64,000 nt of DNA from Helicostylum pulchrum (Eukaryota > Mucoromycota > Mucoromycetes > Mucorales > Mucoraceae). The number at the start of each line of letters is the position of its first letter. Position 1 is the stretch's first letter. The position numbers and the translations under genes are program-made. Shown here one piece after another: positions 47,101 to 59,600 of the stretch. Below the pieces are notes generated by a model. The model saw only the letters and a list, made by a program, of their open reading frames with translations. It searched no databases and had not been told where the DNA came from. The stretch spans positions 372,001 to 436,000 of the forward strand of contig JAIXMO010000002.1 in NCBI GenBank assembly GCA_025677825.1, in the 5' to 3' direction.

Positions 47101-47910
47101 GAACCAGCAGACTCCATTTATCAAATATTTCTAGTGACACCAATTGGGATAATTTTCAGTTGTTATCTGATCTTCCAAAGTAAGTTAATATATATTTTTT
47201 CCTTGGGGGGTTTCACTGATGTTTTTTTTTTTTTTGCCGATTGTTAGTTTATCAGATCTTATTTTTAGCTTTTCATCTAAAAAATCTTTATATTTATGTG
47301 GAATTAAACAGCTGATTACTTTGAAATCAGATTTGAATCATTTAGATCTATCCTGTTGTGACTTGGCTGCAGAACGTAAGCAAAGAAGTACAGATTTGTT
47401 ATGAAAAAAGTATTAAATGCTTTTTTTATATATAGATGTCGAAACAATCTCCCAAACTTTAAAAGAAAATACATCAAGACTTGGTAAATTGACACTTCAT
47501 TGTAACCCTAGAATCGGAGACAGAGGTATAAAAAAACCCCCCATATTCGTTCTATATCTTTCTTTATTAATGCAGAAAAAAAAGGTATTTATTTTTTAAA
47601 TGGAGCGGTCTTACAGTCTAAAATAAACATGTTGGATATTTCCAATTGTGGTGTTACGTATAAATGTATACCAGAACTTGTACAGTGGACTCATTATGTC
47701 CAAGCCATAGACTGGTCTGGAAATAATCTTGTACTCGGTGACCAGGAAATGGAACGTATAGATAAATCCGCCAATGTCAAGTCAGAGGTAAGGGGTTATT
47801 TTAAAAAAAAAAATGGAACTTGCTGGAAAAACTAATAGACTCCGATTGATTTTTGTAATGCAACAAAAAAGAAAGTCGTGTCTAATAATTTGCCAGATAC
47901 ACCTTTTTAA
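44150..47910 (+). CDS. TONSL/Tonsoku-like DNA-repair scaffold (TPR-Ubl-LRR)
   Basis: Fifteen exons: 44150-44433, 44491-44523, 44589-45219, 45280-45546, 45616-45819, 45882-45971, 46022-46150, 46207-46312, 46374-46502, 46558-46647, 46711-47179, 47248-47375, 47436-47525, 47606-47787 and 47872-47910; 956 aa. TPR-like helices fill residues 1-480 (AYKIIGDIYFTKSLNK, SHFNLGVMESKVHALYTDAE). A ubiquitin-like segment follows (LIVMVRTYIPIQLSIRYDIM, then LVALGRNIYPKDDIEDIMKK), then C-terminal leucine-rich repeats (LLQVLDLSSNCLG, LRVLDLSYNALG, LNHLDLSCCDLA). Human TONSL, with MMS22L, guards stalled forks and reads new histones. The ankyrin domain that reads H4K20me0 in animals is absent here, as in plants. 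The final 39-nt exon is the least certain. Confidence 0.8.
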
Positions 47911-48236
47911 AAAAAAATGTAGAAGGGTTACTTTTGTATTTAAGATAAGCTATCAAACAAAATATTTCAGTGGAGCTAGAAAGGGTTCTCTTTTTATTTA
48001 AAGGAATAAAAAATATCGCACGGTTTATTATTGGTTAAATATAGAGGTTTAGTAATCCATTCAATACCCGAATTCAAACTAAAAAAAAAAAAAACGTCCT
48101 TACTAATATTGATATCAACAAATCAAATAAGAGTTTCAAATCGAAAATATTTTTCTTTTATAAATAACGCCAAACATTTTCCAATCTCCCTTCTTTTCTT
48201 CTTTTTTTCTTTACATAAAAAAATAATAATTTAAAA
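47911..48236 (+). other. Gap with the peroxiredoxin promoter
   Basis: AT-rich, and includes the 3' UTR of the TONSL-like gene. Just before 48237 lies a C/T-rich stretch (48180-48215), typical of strong fungal core promoters. No specific factor site identified. Confidence 0.4.
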
Positions 48237-48973
48237 ATGGGTATGTCATATATAAAAAAATTACGTGTTTAATATACTTACATTATAATATATAGTCGCT
48301 CAAGTTCAAAAGCAAGCCCCTGCCTTCACTGCTCCTGCCGTCGTCGATGGTGAGTTCAAGGATATCTCTCTCTCCGACTACGCTGGAAAGTATGTTGTCT
48401 TCTTCTGGTACCCTATGGATTTCACTTTCGTTTGCCCTACTGAGATCCTCGCTTTCTCTGAACGTATTGCTGAATTCGAAGCTTTGGATACCGCTGTTAT
48501 TGGTGCTTCCACTGATTCTGGTAAGTTACATAAAAAAAAAAAAGTAGTGTTGTGTACCCCCTGCTACTTTTTTTTTTGAACGCGTTATAAGAGACTAACA
48601 AAAAACGTGTATAGAATTCTCTCATCTCGCTTGGATTAACACTCCCCGTAAGCAAGGTGGTCTCGGTGAAATGAAGATCCCTCTTCTTGCTGATAAGACC
48701 AAGTCCATTGCCAAGGACTATGGTGTTCTTATTGAAGAAGCTGGTATTGCTCTCCGTGGTCTCTTCATCATTGACCCCAAGGGTACCGTCCGTCAAATCA
48801 CTATCAACGATCTCCCCGTTGGTCGTTCCGTTGATGAAGTCCTTCGTCTTGTCGAAGCCTTCAAGTTCACTGATGAGCATGGTGAAGTTTGTCCCGCTAA
48901 CTGGACTGCTGGTGCCAAGACCATCAAGCCTGATGTCAAGCAATCCAAGGAATATTTCTCCACTGTTAACTAA
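48237..48973 (+). CDS. TSA1: Typical 2-Cys peroxiredoxin (Tsa1/AhpC type)
   Basis: Exons 48237-48240, 48296-48520 and 48615-48973 give 195 aa. The first coding exon is only four bases (ATGG), so the real protein starts [12 protein letters not shown] after splicing. The peroxidatic Cys is in [13 protein letters not shown] and the resolving Cys in [15 protein letters not shown]; the GGLG motif ([13 protein letters not shown]) and the C-terminal YFSTVN are those of over-oxidation-sensitive eukaryotic enzymes. It reduces H2O2 and alkyl peroxides with thioredoxin in the cytosol. Codon use is strongly C-ending (TTC, CTC, ATC, AAG), unlike its neighbours, as expected of a very highly expressed gene. 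Confidence 0.96.
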
Positions 48974-50003
48974 AAAAAAAGGTTTTTTTTTGAAACAGAA
49001 AAAAAAAAAATGTAAATATACACGCCGTACAATGCTACTAGAATAACCGTTTTTTTTTTAATTGAATAAAAATTTTAAATTTCAACTCTTTAAAAAGAAA
49101 GAAGTGATGAATTAACATGTTTAAACACATGTGAAAGGGTTATACAGTTTTGAATTATACAATAGGTACACAAAAGAAGGGTATATGTTGAAAAAGATTA
49201 GTCAACTATGGCCAATCAAGCAATCTGGTTATGTTGAAAACACATGTCGTGTAACTTTGACGTTTTCTTTTTTTTCTAAACAGTGCATACCAGTTTATCT
49301 ACAAAAGAAATAAGGTACGCCATCGTGACTCAATGAAAGGATGTACGTATTTTAGATGTAGGCTTTTGATTTATGTGATTTCACGAAATATCCAAAACCG
49401 ACCTATTGGATTAGAGGTGACGTGAGCTCGCGCGCGCGGCGTTCGCGGTTAATGAAACACGCTTTGACAGATTGGCCGAGAGAAAAAAACCCCCCCTTGC
49501 AAGCATAAAACAGCAGGTATTTTTGCAGCGAAAAAAGACGTAACAGATCAAACGCGGCGTTACGGAGACTACTACATTTATACACAATAACTGGTTTGGG
49601 ATGTGACAATTTTTTTTTATAAATATGTAAAAAGTAGTGTTTATAATGGGTTCATACTATGTGAAAAAGTGAATGGGGAAAAAAAGAAGATATTTCAAAT
49701 GTGTGTGTGCGTGGTGATTTTTTTTTTGGGTTTTTTTGAGATTTTTTTCTTTTTGGATTTTTTTTTACAGAGATAAAGTGTGAAAGGGGGAATCTTGTGA
49801 ATGAAAAAGTAAAAAAAAAGGTAAAGAGAAAAAATATACATCTATTATAAGCGGCCTGCCTGTTAAAAATGATTAAATATAAAAAAAAAAAGAAGAGATT
49901 GATATGTAAGGAAAAAAAAAGGGGGGATTTTTGAAGCAAAGAAGGTGTATTTTTTTGTTGTTTTTTGTTGTTGTTGTTGTTTTTTAATACTTGCGTGTGC
50001 ACT
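48974..50003. other. Convergent intergenic region with a CpG-rich patch
   Basis: Lies between the 3' ends of the peroxiredoxin and Caf40 genes. At 49418-49450 an isolated CpG-rich patch contains TGACGTGA (49418-49425, CRE/ATF-like) followed by a (CG)n run (49429-49438). The part from 49700 to 49980 is a succession of poly(A)/poly(T) tracts and TTG repeats. No gene supported. Confidence 0.45.
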
Positions 50004-51501
50004 CTAGTTAATACCATCTGAAAGATTAAGTAATAATTGTCCAAGACAACGCTTAGTAGCAATATCATCTTTCAATGCTTGATGGAAAGTTGAGTCCCGA
50101 AGTGGTTCAGGAAGACACTGACGTAATGCTTCACGTGCTCTAAGAAAAAAAAAAGTTAGCAAAATGTTAAAAATGCAATTTAAAAAAATACCTTGGATTT
50201 TCAGACAATCTTAAATAGCAGCGAATAACATGTTTAAGCAAACGCATAGCTTGATTCTCGACTAATTGATTCACCATATTATGTAAAACTGTAGCTACAG
50301 CATAGAAGCGTTCGTATGTTTGACAGATATAATACTAAGGGAACAAAACGTATGAATAAACATGTTTTTACCCGTATAAAAAAACTTACCAAGCCTGTCT
50401 CATCTAAAAGAATCTTTTGAACAACGAAAATCGCAACAGTCTTTGATAATTCACTTCCAGTTTCCATAATACGAAGACAAAGAGGAATAATCTCGGTTGA
50501 TAAAAGGAAACTAATGACTTCTGGGTTATCGTTCTACACACATTAAAAATAACGAGTTAATTTTCTCTTTTTCTTTTTTTTTTTTGGAGTTAATAAATCG
50601 CTCCTTACTTTAACTAAAGCACCAATAACACCTAAACTTGTCAATCTTAAATATTCAAAAGGTCTAGTTTTACTTGTAGTATTCAAATAGGGGTAAAGGT
50701 AAAGAGGAATATGGGCTATCGATTCCACGAGTAAATATTTAGCAGACTGGATTTTTTTTTTGCTTTTGCTTTAATTAACTTACCTTGAAGGAATAAGCTC
50801 CGTGTTTCGTTATGATTGGCAACACATTGAAGAAGAGCAAGTGCGTTACAAACACGATTGGATGCTCCACCACTTAAAGTAGGAGGTGTTAATAAAGGAT
50901 ATACTGTAACAATCTCTTGAAGTAATACAGGAATAACACCTATTTTTTTTTTATTGCATGTGTGTGCGTTGTTAATAAGGTTCACTTACATAAATAACTA
51001 TATATATAAAAAAAGTGACTTACCATAAGAATACCATAAAACTAATGCTAAATCTTCATACTGTTCTCTTTTCTTACTTAAATCTAATAAAGCTTGCTCT
51101 CTCGTAGCAGGATTGAGTAATTCGACCACAAGTCCATAAATCTTTTCTTCATCTAATTGTTGTAATTTTTGAGCAGTTTGATGTTCATGAAGTTGTTGCT
51201 GCTGCTGTTGCTGCTGTTGCTGTTGCTGCTGTTGTTGCTGCTGCTGTTGTTGTTGCTGCATAACAAAGTTGGCAGACATGGGCATAGCTTGTGAACCAAC
51301 CTGATTATTCATCATTTGAGCATAAACAAAAGGATCGGCATTGTTTCCTCCAGCTGAACGATTCATAGCAGGAAAATGTTGAGACAACGCGTTCATATTG
51401 TTACCTGGTTGTTGTTGTTGCTGTTGTTGTTGCAGTGAGGCTGGAAGTGGATTAGCAGCCCCTGCTTGCAGGTATTGATGAAGGTGCGAATTGGGATGCA
51501 T
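50004..51501 (-). CDS. CAF40: CCR4-NOT subunit Caf40 (CNOT9/Rcd1)
   Basis: Six exons: 51501-51024, 50939-50784, 50715-50609, 50533-50390, 50334-50192 and 50139-50004; 387 aa. The N-terminal 115 residues are low-complexity with two Gln tracts (up to about 26 Gln at 51190-51257). The armadillo-type domain then matches CNOT9 closely: [110 protein letters not shown] and [14 protein letters not shown]. It acts in the CCR4-NOT deadenylase complex in mRNA decay and in transcriptional control. The Gln-rich N-terminus is a fungal feature. Confidence 0.96.
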
Positions 51502-52238
51502 TTTTTTTTATTTATTTATTTAAAAGAAGAAAGAGAGAAGAAGGGAAAAAAAAAAGATTTATTATGGTTTTTTTTGGGGTATAAGCCAATCATATGCTTT
51601 TGAGCACAGTTTTTTTGGTGGTGTTCGTGGTGTAAAAATAAAAAAGACCCAGCGAAAAAACATGGCCTCAATAAGGAGTTTTTTATTTTTGCAGATGGAC
51701 AATACAAAACGTTAAAAGTGTGTATAATGGGTTTAAAACTCGACAAGAAAGAAAAGAAAAAGGACTAGTACCACGTATTATCATGCACAGTAAAGTAAAA
51801 AAAAAAAAAAAAAAACTACCAGTTTAGCTAACAGAAAAGGCCGAAAAAAAAAAGAGATGTTTGTGTGCAGAAGAACGTAATCAAAAGGGTGCGGTGTACC
51901 TAAAATGAGCAGTGGGAATGTTTTGTTTTTCATTGCCAGCCTTTTAAAAAGCCTCAAGAACAATTTTTTATATTATAAAAATAAAAAAATACTCAGGTAA
52001 GGTGTACCTGGTTTCTTTAATATTATATTTTACTTGGTTCAAAAAAACTCTTTTTCCCTTAAAAACATTAAAAAAGTAATCATCCCTAACGTAATGTTGG
52101 GTTGCTAGAAAAGAATTTAGATTAAAAAACCAACAAAGAACAACAACCCCACTCACCCTCTCTCTCTCTCTCTCAAGATAATAAGAGGCGACCCTCCCCC
52201 TTTTTTAAAAAAATAAATATTAATAACATAACAACAAA
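51502..52238. other. Divergent intergenic region between CAF40 and the WNK-like kinase gene
   Basis: AT-rich with many poly(A) tracts; a (CT)8 microsatellite at 52158-52174 sits in the probable leader of the kinase gene. Promoters of both genes should lie here. Confidence 0.45.
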
Positions 52239-54135
52239 ATGGATAAATCTAAAAGTGAAGATTCGTTAGATTCAGGTGTTTATAGTCCCTCTTCAGCCGA
52301 AATAAATAACGAACAAAATACAACCAGTTCACTTTCTCTTGTTCGGCAATTGGCAGCTCAGTTTCCAGAGTATGAAAGACAGCCTCATATGGAACCATTT
52401 GGAGGAGTATGGATGAACCCAAACACTGAAATTGACGAAAGACAAAATACCGAAAGAGTCATTGAAGTATCCAACAATGGAAGATTTGCAAAGTTGAATA
52501 CCTTTTTGGGTAAAGGAGCTTTTAAAGTAGTTTATAAAGCAATTGATAGAGAAGAAGGATACGAAGTAGCATGGAATGTACTTCAGGTAAAAAAATATTT
52601 ACATGCATATCTTTTTTTGGATCCGTATCCATTAACTCTATAAATATAAAAAACAGGCGCCAAGACAAGAGGTAAAGGCGTTTGGTCATGAAATAGAAAT
52701 ATTAAAGTCAGTAAGACATCCTAATATTATTACGTTTCATGAAGCGTGGTATAATGAAACCGAATTTATATTTATTACAGAACTAATGACATCGGGTACA
52801 TTACGAGAATATATTCGAAAACTATCTCCTTTACCCAATATGAAGATTGTAAAGAGATGGTGCCGACAAATCTTGAAAGGATTAGTTTATTTACATGGAC
52901 ATCAACCTACTATTATTCATCGAGATATCAAGTGTGATAATATCTTTATCAACGGTGCGCACGGAGAGATAAAGATTGGTGATATGGGTACGGCCGAAAT
53001 GAAGGTAGATAAAAAATACACTGTCATTGGTACACCGGAATTTATGGCACCTGAAATGTACGAAGAAAAAGGATATAATGAAAAAGTCGATATATATGCC
53101 TTTGGTATGTGCCTTTTAGAGATGGTTACTGGTGAATACCCGTATAATGAATGTACCAATGCTGCACAAGTATTTAAAAAGGTCACTCAAACCATTCGAC
53201 CTGAATGTTTATCAAGAGTAAAAGATGAGGAAGTGTTAAGTTTAATTAATAATTGTTTAGCCTCTGAACATGATCGTATGTCTGCCTTAGAAATATTAGA
53301 GCATTCCTTTTTAGCTGTTGAACCGGAAGTTGTATTATTAGCAACTGATATCACGATGAAACAATTGACTTTACAAGTTGTATTTAAAGGAATGGATAAA
53401 CTATCTGTTAAATTCGAATTTAATGCTGATACCGATACTGCTGAAGACGTTGTAGCTGAAATGATTGAAGAGCAAGTCTTACCTGAAAGATACCAACAAT
53501 TAATTACTGGTGATATCAATAGGTTATTACGTGACTTGAATAAACAACAAAATTCGGCTGCGGAAAGAATTGAAGATGATAGAATGGTTTGGCGAAGAGA
53601 AAACGATATTCGCTCTGAATTAGAACGCGCTAAAAAAGAATTGGTCGCTACCCGAGATAAAATATCAGACGTTGAAAAGCTATGTGATTCATTTGAACAA
53701 CGAACTCAATTAGCTGAAGAAAGATACAAAGATACCATGACCGCACTAGAACAAGCAAGATTGGCTTTAGATGTAGAGTATGAAAACGATATACCACCGC
53801 TGCCACTTAACACGGATGATCACATAGCTATCGATTCTTCGGAATATCCCAATGATACCAGCATTCAAACTTTTGTATTAGAAACTGCTGCTGCCTCCAA
53901 CCGTAATAAGGACAAAGCCCTAGAATGGGTTTACAAATTACAAAATCAAGATATCATGACTGTAGGTGATTTACGTGATTTACATGATGAAGACTGGGCA
54001 GGCATTGGTCTAACTGTATTTGCTTTACGTGCCTTAAAAAACATGTTGGTCGGTAAAAAGCAAACATTTCAAAGATCAAGAGCCACTTCAAGTGGTACAA
54101 ATACTCCTATTGATGAACACGATCAATTCTTGTAA
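52239..54135 (+). CDS. WNK-like protein kinase with OSR-type and SAM-like domains
   Basis: Exons 52239-52586 and 52657-54135 give 608 aa. The glycine loop is LGKGAFKVVYKA, with a Lys inside it, while strand 3 reads EVAWNVLQ with no catalytic Lys: the defining swap of WNK kinases. Other motifs: HRDIKCDNIFI, IGDMG in place of DFG, GTPEFMAPEMY, and DIYAFGMCLLEMVTGEYPY. After the kinase is a CCT/OSR-like domain (LQVVFKGMDKLSVKFEF), a coiled coil (about residues 395-470) and a C-terminal SAM-like bundle (NKDKALEWVYKLQNQDIMTV, DEDWAGIGLTVFALRALKN). WNKs sense chloride and volume in animals; the fungal role is unknown. Confidence 0.88.
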
Positions 54136-54335
54136 CTGTTCATATTCCCCCCCCCCCTTTTTAATAAAATACATTTTACTTCTACGCATCATGTACAACA
54201 CATACAAAATTTAGTGGCTTATGTGACAGTTTTTACTGCATTCATTTTTTTTTTGGTATGTGTATTTTTTTTTCTCTTTTTTTTTTTTGCTTTAACTCCC
54301 TTCATTCTTTCCAAGAAGAGAAACGAAAAAAGCAA

Positions 54336-56154
54336 ATGGCAAAGAATAAAAAGACAGTACAAAAGGTGTCTAATGAAGACGAACCTGTAAAGAATGAAGA
54401 GAAATATTTACGTGTTACTGGCGACCCTTCCACCAAAGTAAACTACAACGAAATTTCACTGCATATTTTTTTTTTTTTTTTGACAGCTATATAACTAACA
54501 TGCTTTTGAATCGTAGAAAGTAACAGATAGAAAGTTGCGAGCTAAATTAAGTCACCAAGAAAAACAAACTCGAGATGCAGCTCGTGCAGCAGCCAAAGCA
54601 GAATTATTGTTACAAGAAGAAAGTGGTTTCCTTGAAGCGGAAGGTATGGAAAAGACCTTTAAATTCAGACAAGATCAAATCTTTTCCAATCTCGATGTCA
54701 ATTCAGCAAGCAAGGTAAAACAAGTGTACTATTTTTTTTTTTTACTTTTGTTAACATTCTTCGTTAGATCTTTTCACTCGATTTACCTGAATATGGTCCT
54801 TACGCTATTGACTATACCAGAAACGGTCGTCATTTGTTAATTGGTGGTCAAAAGGGACACATTGCTGCATTCGATTGGCAAACAGGAGGACTTCATTTTG
54901 AAACACATGTAAAAGAAACTGTGCGTGATGTCAAGTAAGCAGCAACAACAACAAAAAATATCGATTTGTAATGCTAATTTTTTTTTTTTTTTTTTACATA
55001 GATGGCTCCATAATGAAACATTGTTAGCAGCAGCACAAAAAAAGTACGTTTATATTTACGATAAATCCGGCCTCGAAATTCATCGTCTTACCAACCACAC
55101 CTACGTAGACCGCCTTGAATTTTTACCTTACCATTATTTACTTGCCACCATCGGTAGCAACGGTTACTTAAAATACCAAGATACATCTACTGGAGAACTA
55201 GTTGCTGAGAGACGTACCAAGTTGGGACCCTGTAACACCATGACACAAAACAGATTTAATGCAGTGATTCATTTAGGTCATCAAAATGGATTAGTGACAC
55301 TTTGGTCTCCCTCGATGCCCGCACCTCTCGTTAAAATGCAATGCCATCGTGGACCTGTGAGAGCCATGGCTGTAGAGAAAGGTGGAAACTACATGGCTAC
55401 ATCTGGCGCCGATGGACAATTAAAGATTTGGGATATTCGTACGTACGGATGTTTGCATGAATATTATACACCTCGCACAGCTACTAGTTTAGATATTTCA
55501 GATACTGGATTATTAAGTGTCGGTATAAACACAACTGTACAAGTATGGAAGGATGTGTTCAAGACAAGACAGCAATCGCCTTACATGACACATCTTGAAA
55601 GTGGATCAATGATTACAGACACAAAATTCGTGCCCTTTGAAGATGTATTAGGTGTTGGACATCAAAAGGGTATCTCTAGTTTGATTATTCCTGGAGCTGG
55701 TGAAGCTAATTTCGATGCACTTGAAGCCAATCCTTTCGAGACAAAGAGACAAAGACAAGAGACTGAAGTACATACGTTATTGGATAAACTTCAACCTGAT
55801 ATGATCGTATTAGATCCTACACAGATCGGTAAGATCAATAAGTTAACAAAGGCGGAGATTATGAAGAAGCGTGAAGAAGAACGTTTAGCACAAATGCCCG
55901 ATTCGCCAGAAAAGGATAAGAAGAGAATGAGAGGTAGAAACTCTGCATTAAAGAGACATAAGCGTAAGAAGAATAAGAACGTAGTAGATCATAAACTGGT
56001 AAGTACATATATAACATTATATCATATCGTGAGTATTAATTATTGTTGATAAAAATAGGTTGATATGGAAGAAAAGATTGCAGCAGAAAGAGCAAATGCT
56101 CAAAAAGAAAAGAATAAGGATAAACCATTTACAACACTCGACATTTTTGAATAA
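54336..56154 (+). CDS. UTP7: U3 snoRNP / SSU processome WD-repeat protein Utp7 (WDR46)
   Basis: Exons 54336-54437, 54517-54714, 54768-54934, 55002-55998 and 56059-56154 give 519 aa. A basic, helical N-terminus ([20 protein letters not shown]) leads into a WD40 propeller: [80 protein letters not shown]. The diagnostic C-terminal block [20 protein letters not shown] and [20 protein letters not shown] follows, ending with Lys/Arg-rich helices. It is needed for early pre-18S rRNA processing in the nucleolus. A poly(C) run of about 11 lies just upstream (54147-54157). Confidence 0.95.
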
Positions 56155-56639
56155 ACATATACATATAGATTATAATATATACAGGCAGTGTTTCCACTGT
56201 CAATTTAAGGAAATAAATTTGCATACCTATTTTGGATAAAGTGAGATGAGGCTTGTTTTTTTTAGATCATTTGAATCATCGGCTGTGTGATACAGAGGAC
56301 CACCAAGTTTCGCCAAGGACGGTATGCTTCCCCGCAACTGATGTTGCTGTGTAAACAAATATTTAAATAGTTGGCCAATGCATTTGTGTGGTTCCTTATC
56401 TTTATAATATCATGGTATTTTTGGGCAGGAAAGCGATCCGTGCTTACATATACTAAATGTCGCCGTATGAGTTGATTATTAACGTAGTAAGATTACACAC
56501 TTTGAGTTCGTGATCATAAACAAATAAACCATTCGTTTCGCATCCCGTCGTTTGATGTAACATACGCTGATGGGATCCCGAAATAAACCTCTTTTTCTTC
56601 CTTTTACACCTTTTTTTTAAAAAAAAAAAAACTATTAGT
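56155..56639. other. Intergenic region upstream of the HSPA12-like gene
   Basis: Contains a T-run directly followed by an A-run at 56611-56631, just before the start codon. If the HSPA12-like protein has an additional N-terminal exon it would have to be here, but none was found. Confidence 0.4.
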
Positions 56640-59600
56640 ATGGACGAGGTATATGATCTTCACCGGCATACACACTGTGCTGTTTTTTGTAAGTAATCTC
56701 TTTATTGCAATATCAGCTCGTTTTTTTGGGTCTTTTTACAAAAAAAAAATCATCGTCAAATAGTTATCAAAGATAATACAATTGTCCATGAAATCTATTC
56801 TAATTCAACAAGACACCATATCGCGAACCTTTTCCCGAGTTCGTAAGTATAGAGTACTCGAATATTTAACGATTACGATTAACAACTTATAAAAAAAAAA
56901 GTCAAGATGGTTATATCACTTATGATAAACAAAAATCGAAGGTTTCATCCTGGGGAAGAAAACGTGATAGCGAAGATGAAGATACGGTACAGATCGACAT
57001 ATCCGAAAAGAGATTACACCGACTCTTTAAAAAGGGTAAAGATAGCTGGAATCAAGATGATCTATTCTTTTTTAAAGCTGTATCAGACTTCCTTTACCTA
57101 TCTGTAAAAGAATTGATGAGACAAGAAAATAGAGGGCTTAACCAAGTTAAAAATACCGACGCACTTCACTATGTATTTGTTGTTCCGTCAGAATGGGAAG
57201 AAGAAATCAGAGAAGTTCTGATTCGGCCTATTTTTGTTCAAGCCAATTTGATATCAAAGGATGACCACAAAGACAGACTTTTATTTCGCACTGACATAGA
57301 ATCCATCTATTACTACGTAACACAATACCAACATGATAATCTTAAGCTATCACGTAATTCAATTATAGGTGTAATTGATGTAGTGGAAGAGAGTAAAGTG
57401 TCGATAAAGTTGAATTCGATTTTAACTGGAAATCCTATATTTGATTTCTCTAACTCTTTGTTGTTTCCAAAACTCGTCGCTTCCAATTCAACATTCCTTA
57501 CCAACAATGATGTTAAAAATGGTATAAAAGAGTTTATAAAGATTAAATTCTCTTTCGATGCTCAAGAAGAAACTATTCAAAATATTATGGAAGAAATAAC
57601 CCCTGATAGTGATTGCGAAACAGTTAGTATTATGATATGAGATGAATCAGATAATATGTACTAACGGTTTATTATACAGGAAGATGAAAATAAAGTTTCT
57701 TATATGGAAGAAATAAGCTCTGATAGCGATTGCGAAACAGTTAGCATTATGATATGAGATGAGTCAGACAATATGTACTAACAGTTTATTATACAGGAAA
57801 ATGAAGATAAAGTTTCTCATTTAGAGAAGCCTTTCATTACTGACAAAAGTATATCTGAATTAGACAAAAAGCAGGAGGCGCTTATAAAATCCATTCGGCC
57901 TATTGATATATGTGCTGAAATCAGTAAACATTTGCCTAATAACTTGAAACTTTTACTTCCAAATGACCTTGTGAAGGAGTACTCACTTTGGAGGTTAACT
58001 TATGAACGCCGGTACCGTAAAGTAGACAGAGGTCTCTTAGTCTGGTCAGAATATCTGTTTGAGTATAATCGTATTTCTTTTGGCTCTAACTATATCATAC
58101 CTAAACGCTTTTGGAAAACGGATTTAGATGATCCATGTGTATTACAAGGAGTTGTTCGATACTTGTTTGACGCACTTCAGAACTCTGACGTATACAGTAA
58201 ACCGCGTATACTATCTACAGAACATTCGGCAACCTCTTCTTCGATATTCCTAAAGTCAAAGCCTGATTGTATTATGAATATAGGTACGCCAAAACTATAT
58301 GTTTTATGATCTCAGTACCGATATTTTTATAACTAGATATTTCGCTCGAGTCTACGACGTTATCATTTTCACTTTTAGATGAAAATGGTTTAGTAAAAGA
58401 GGTCTGGGACCACGACTACTTTGTACCTGACTCACGGTAAGTTAAGAATAAAAACCTACCACATTCCCCCACTCAACCCTCCTCATACACTTGGCCTCTG
58501 CTGTTTCCAGCATGTCGACACTCATCACAGTTGAGAATAAAAAATTTCGATATGTATTTATACTAAGATGGCACTAGTTTACGCTCTCTGGGTTCATTCT
58601 TTAGCTTTTCAGAAGTAACGACATTAAATGTCAAAAGTTCGTAAGTATATTCATGTATTTATGTGTATAATATATTTGGCATCAATAAAAAAGAAAATTA
58701 ACATTTAAATTAGATTTATCAATATAACTGACATCAATAACAAGAAAATTAACGGTATAATTAGGTTTATCAAGTCTGTCAAAGAGCACTTAAAGAACAA
58801 ATCGAATATTTCCTCTAGTAAATTGAATAAGGAAATAGAAAACATACTAAACTTCGATAGTCGTAATAAAGATTTATTGGTATCAACACAACAACAAGTA
58901 TACATCAAAGCGTTCGTACTGATTTATATAATTTATATAAATCATATTGTATCAAGCAAACTGTCAACAATTACAGCAAGTAATGCCAAAATAAAAATTG
59001 GGTATGATATTACTATAGACAACATGTTGCTAAAAAGATTATTTGGTGCTGAAGACGATTTAAGAGATATGATATATGCAAGTGGCCTGGTACGAAAAGA
59101 TGACAGTTATAAAAAACTCAGAATTGCTACACATGGAGAAGGACTCTTTCCCGTAATCCAACAATCTTTCAACTTGCAGTTTCAACTCAAGTCTTTCTTT
59201 GTAGTGGCTCAATTATATGAAAAATATGTGCAGCTAACGTTAAAGCAAGTAATAACCGAGTTGGGTTTAGAAAATGAATATCAAGAAGCAATTATTATTC
59301 AAGAAGAAATGATACCAATCCCAAATATATATGATACTCTCTGTCTCAACATGTGGAGCAACATTACAGAAGATAGCAGTTTAATTAAATTATGCGACAC
59401 ACATAAAGGATACGACGACAATGAATTACTAGAGATATTCTCCTTAAAAAACCGAGCAGAATTCACTAACAATCTTAAAGAGTATATTTCTAAAAACGTA
59501 AGCCATCTAAATAGCTTCATCGATTATTATTCCGTTTATCTAAAATATTAATTTATACTTTGCATAGATCCTCAACAAAACGTTAAACGCGCAAAAAACA

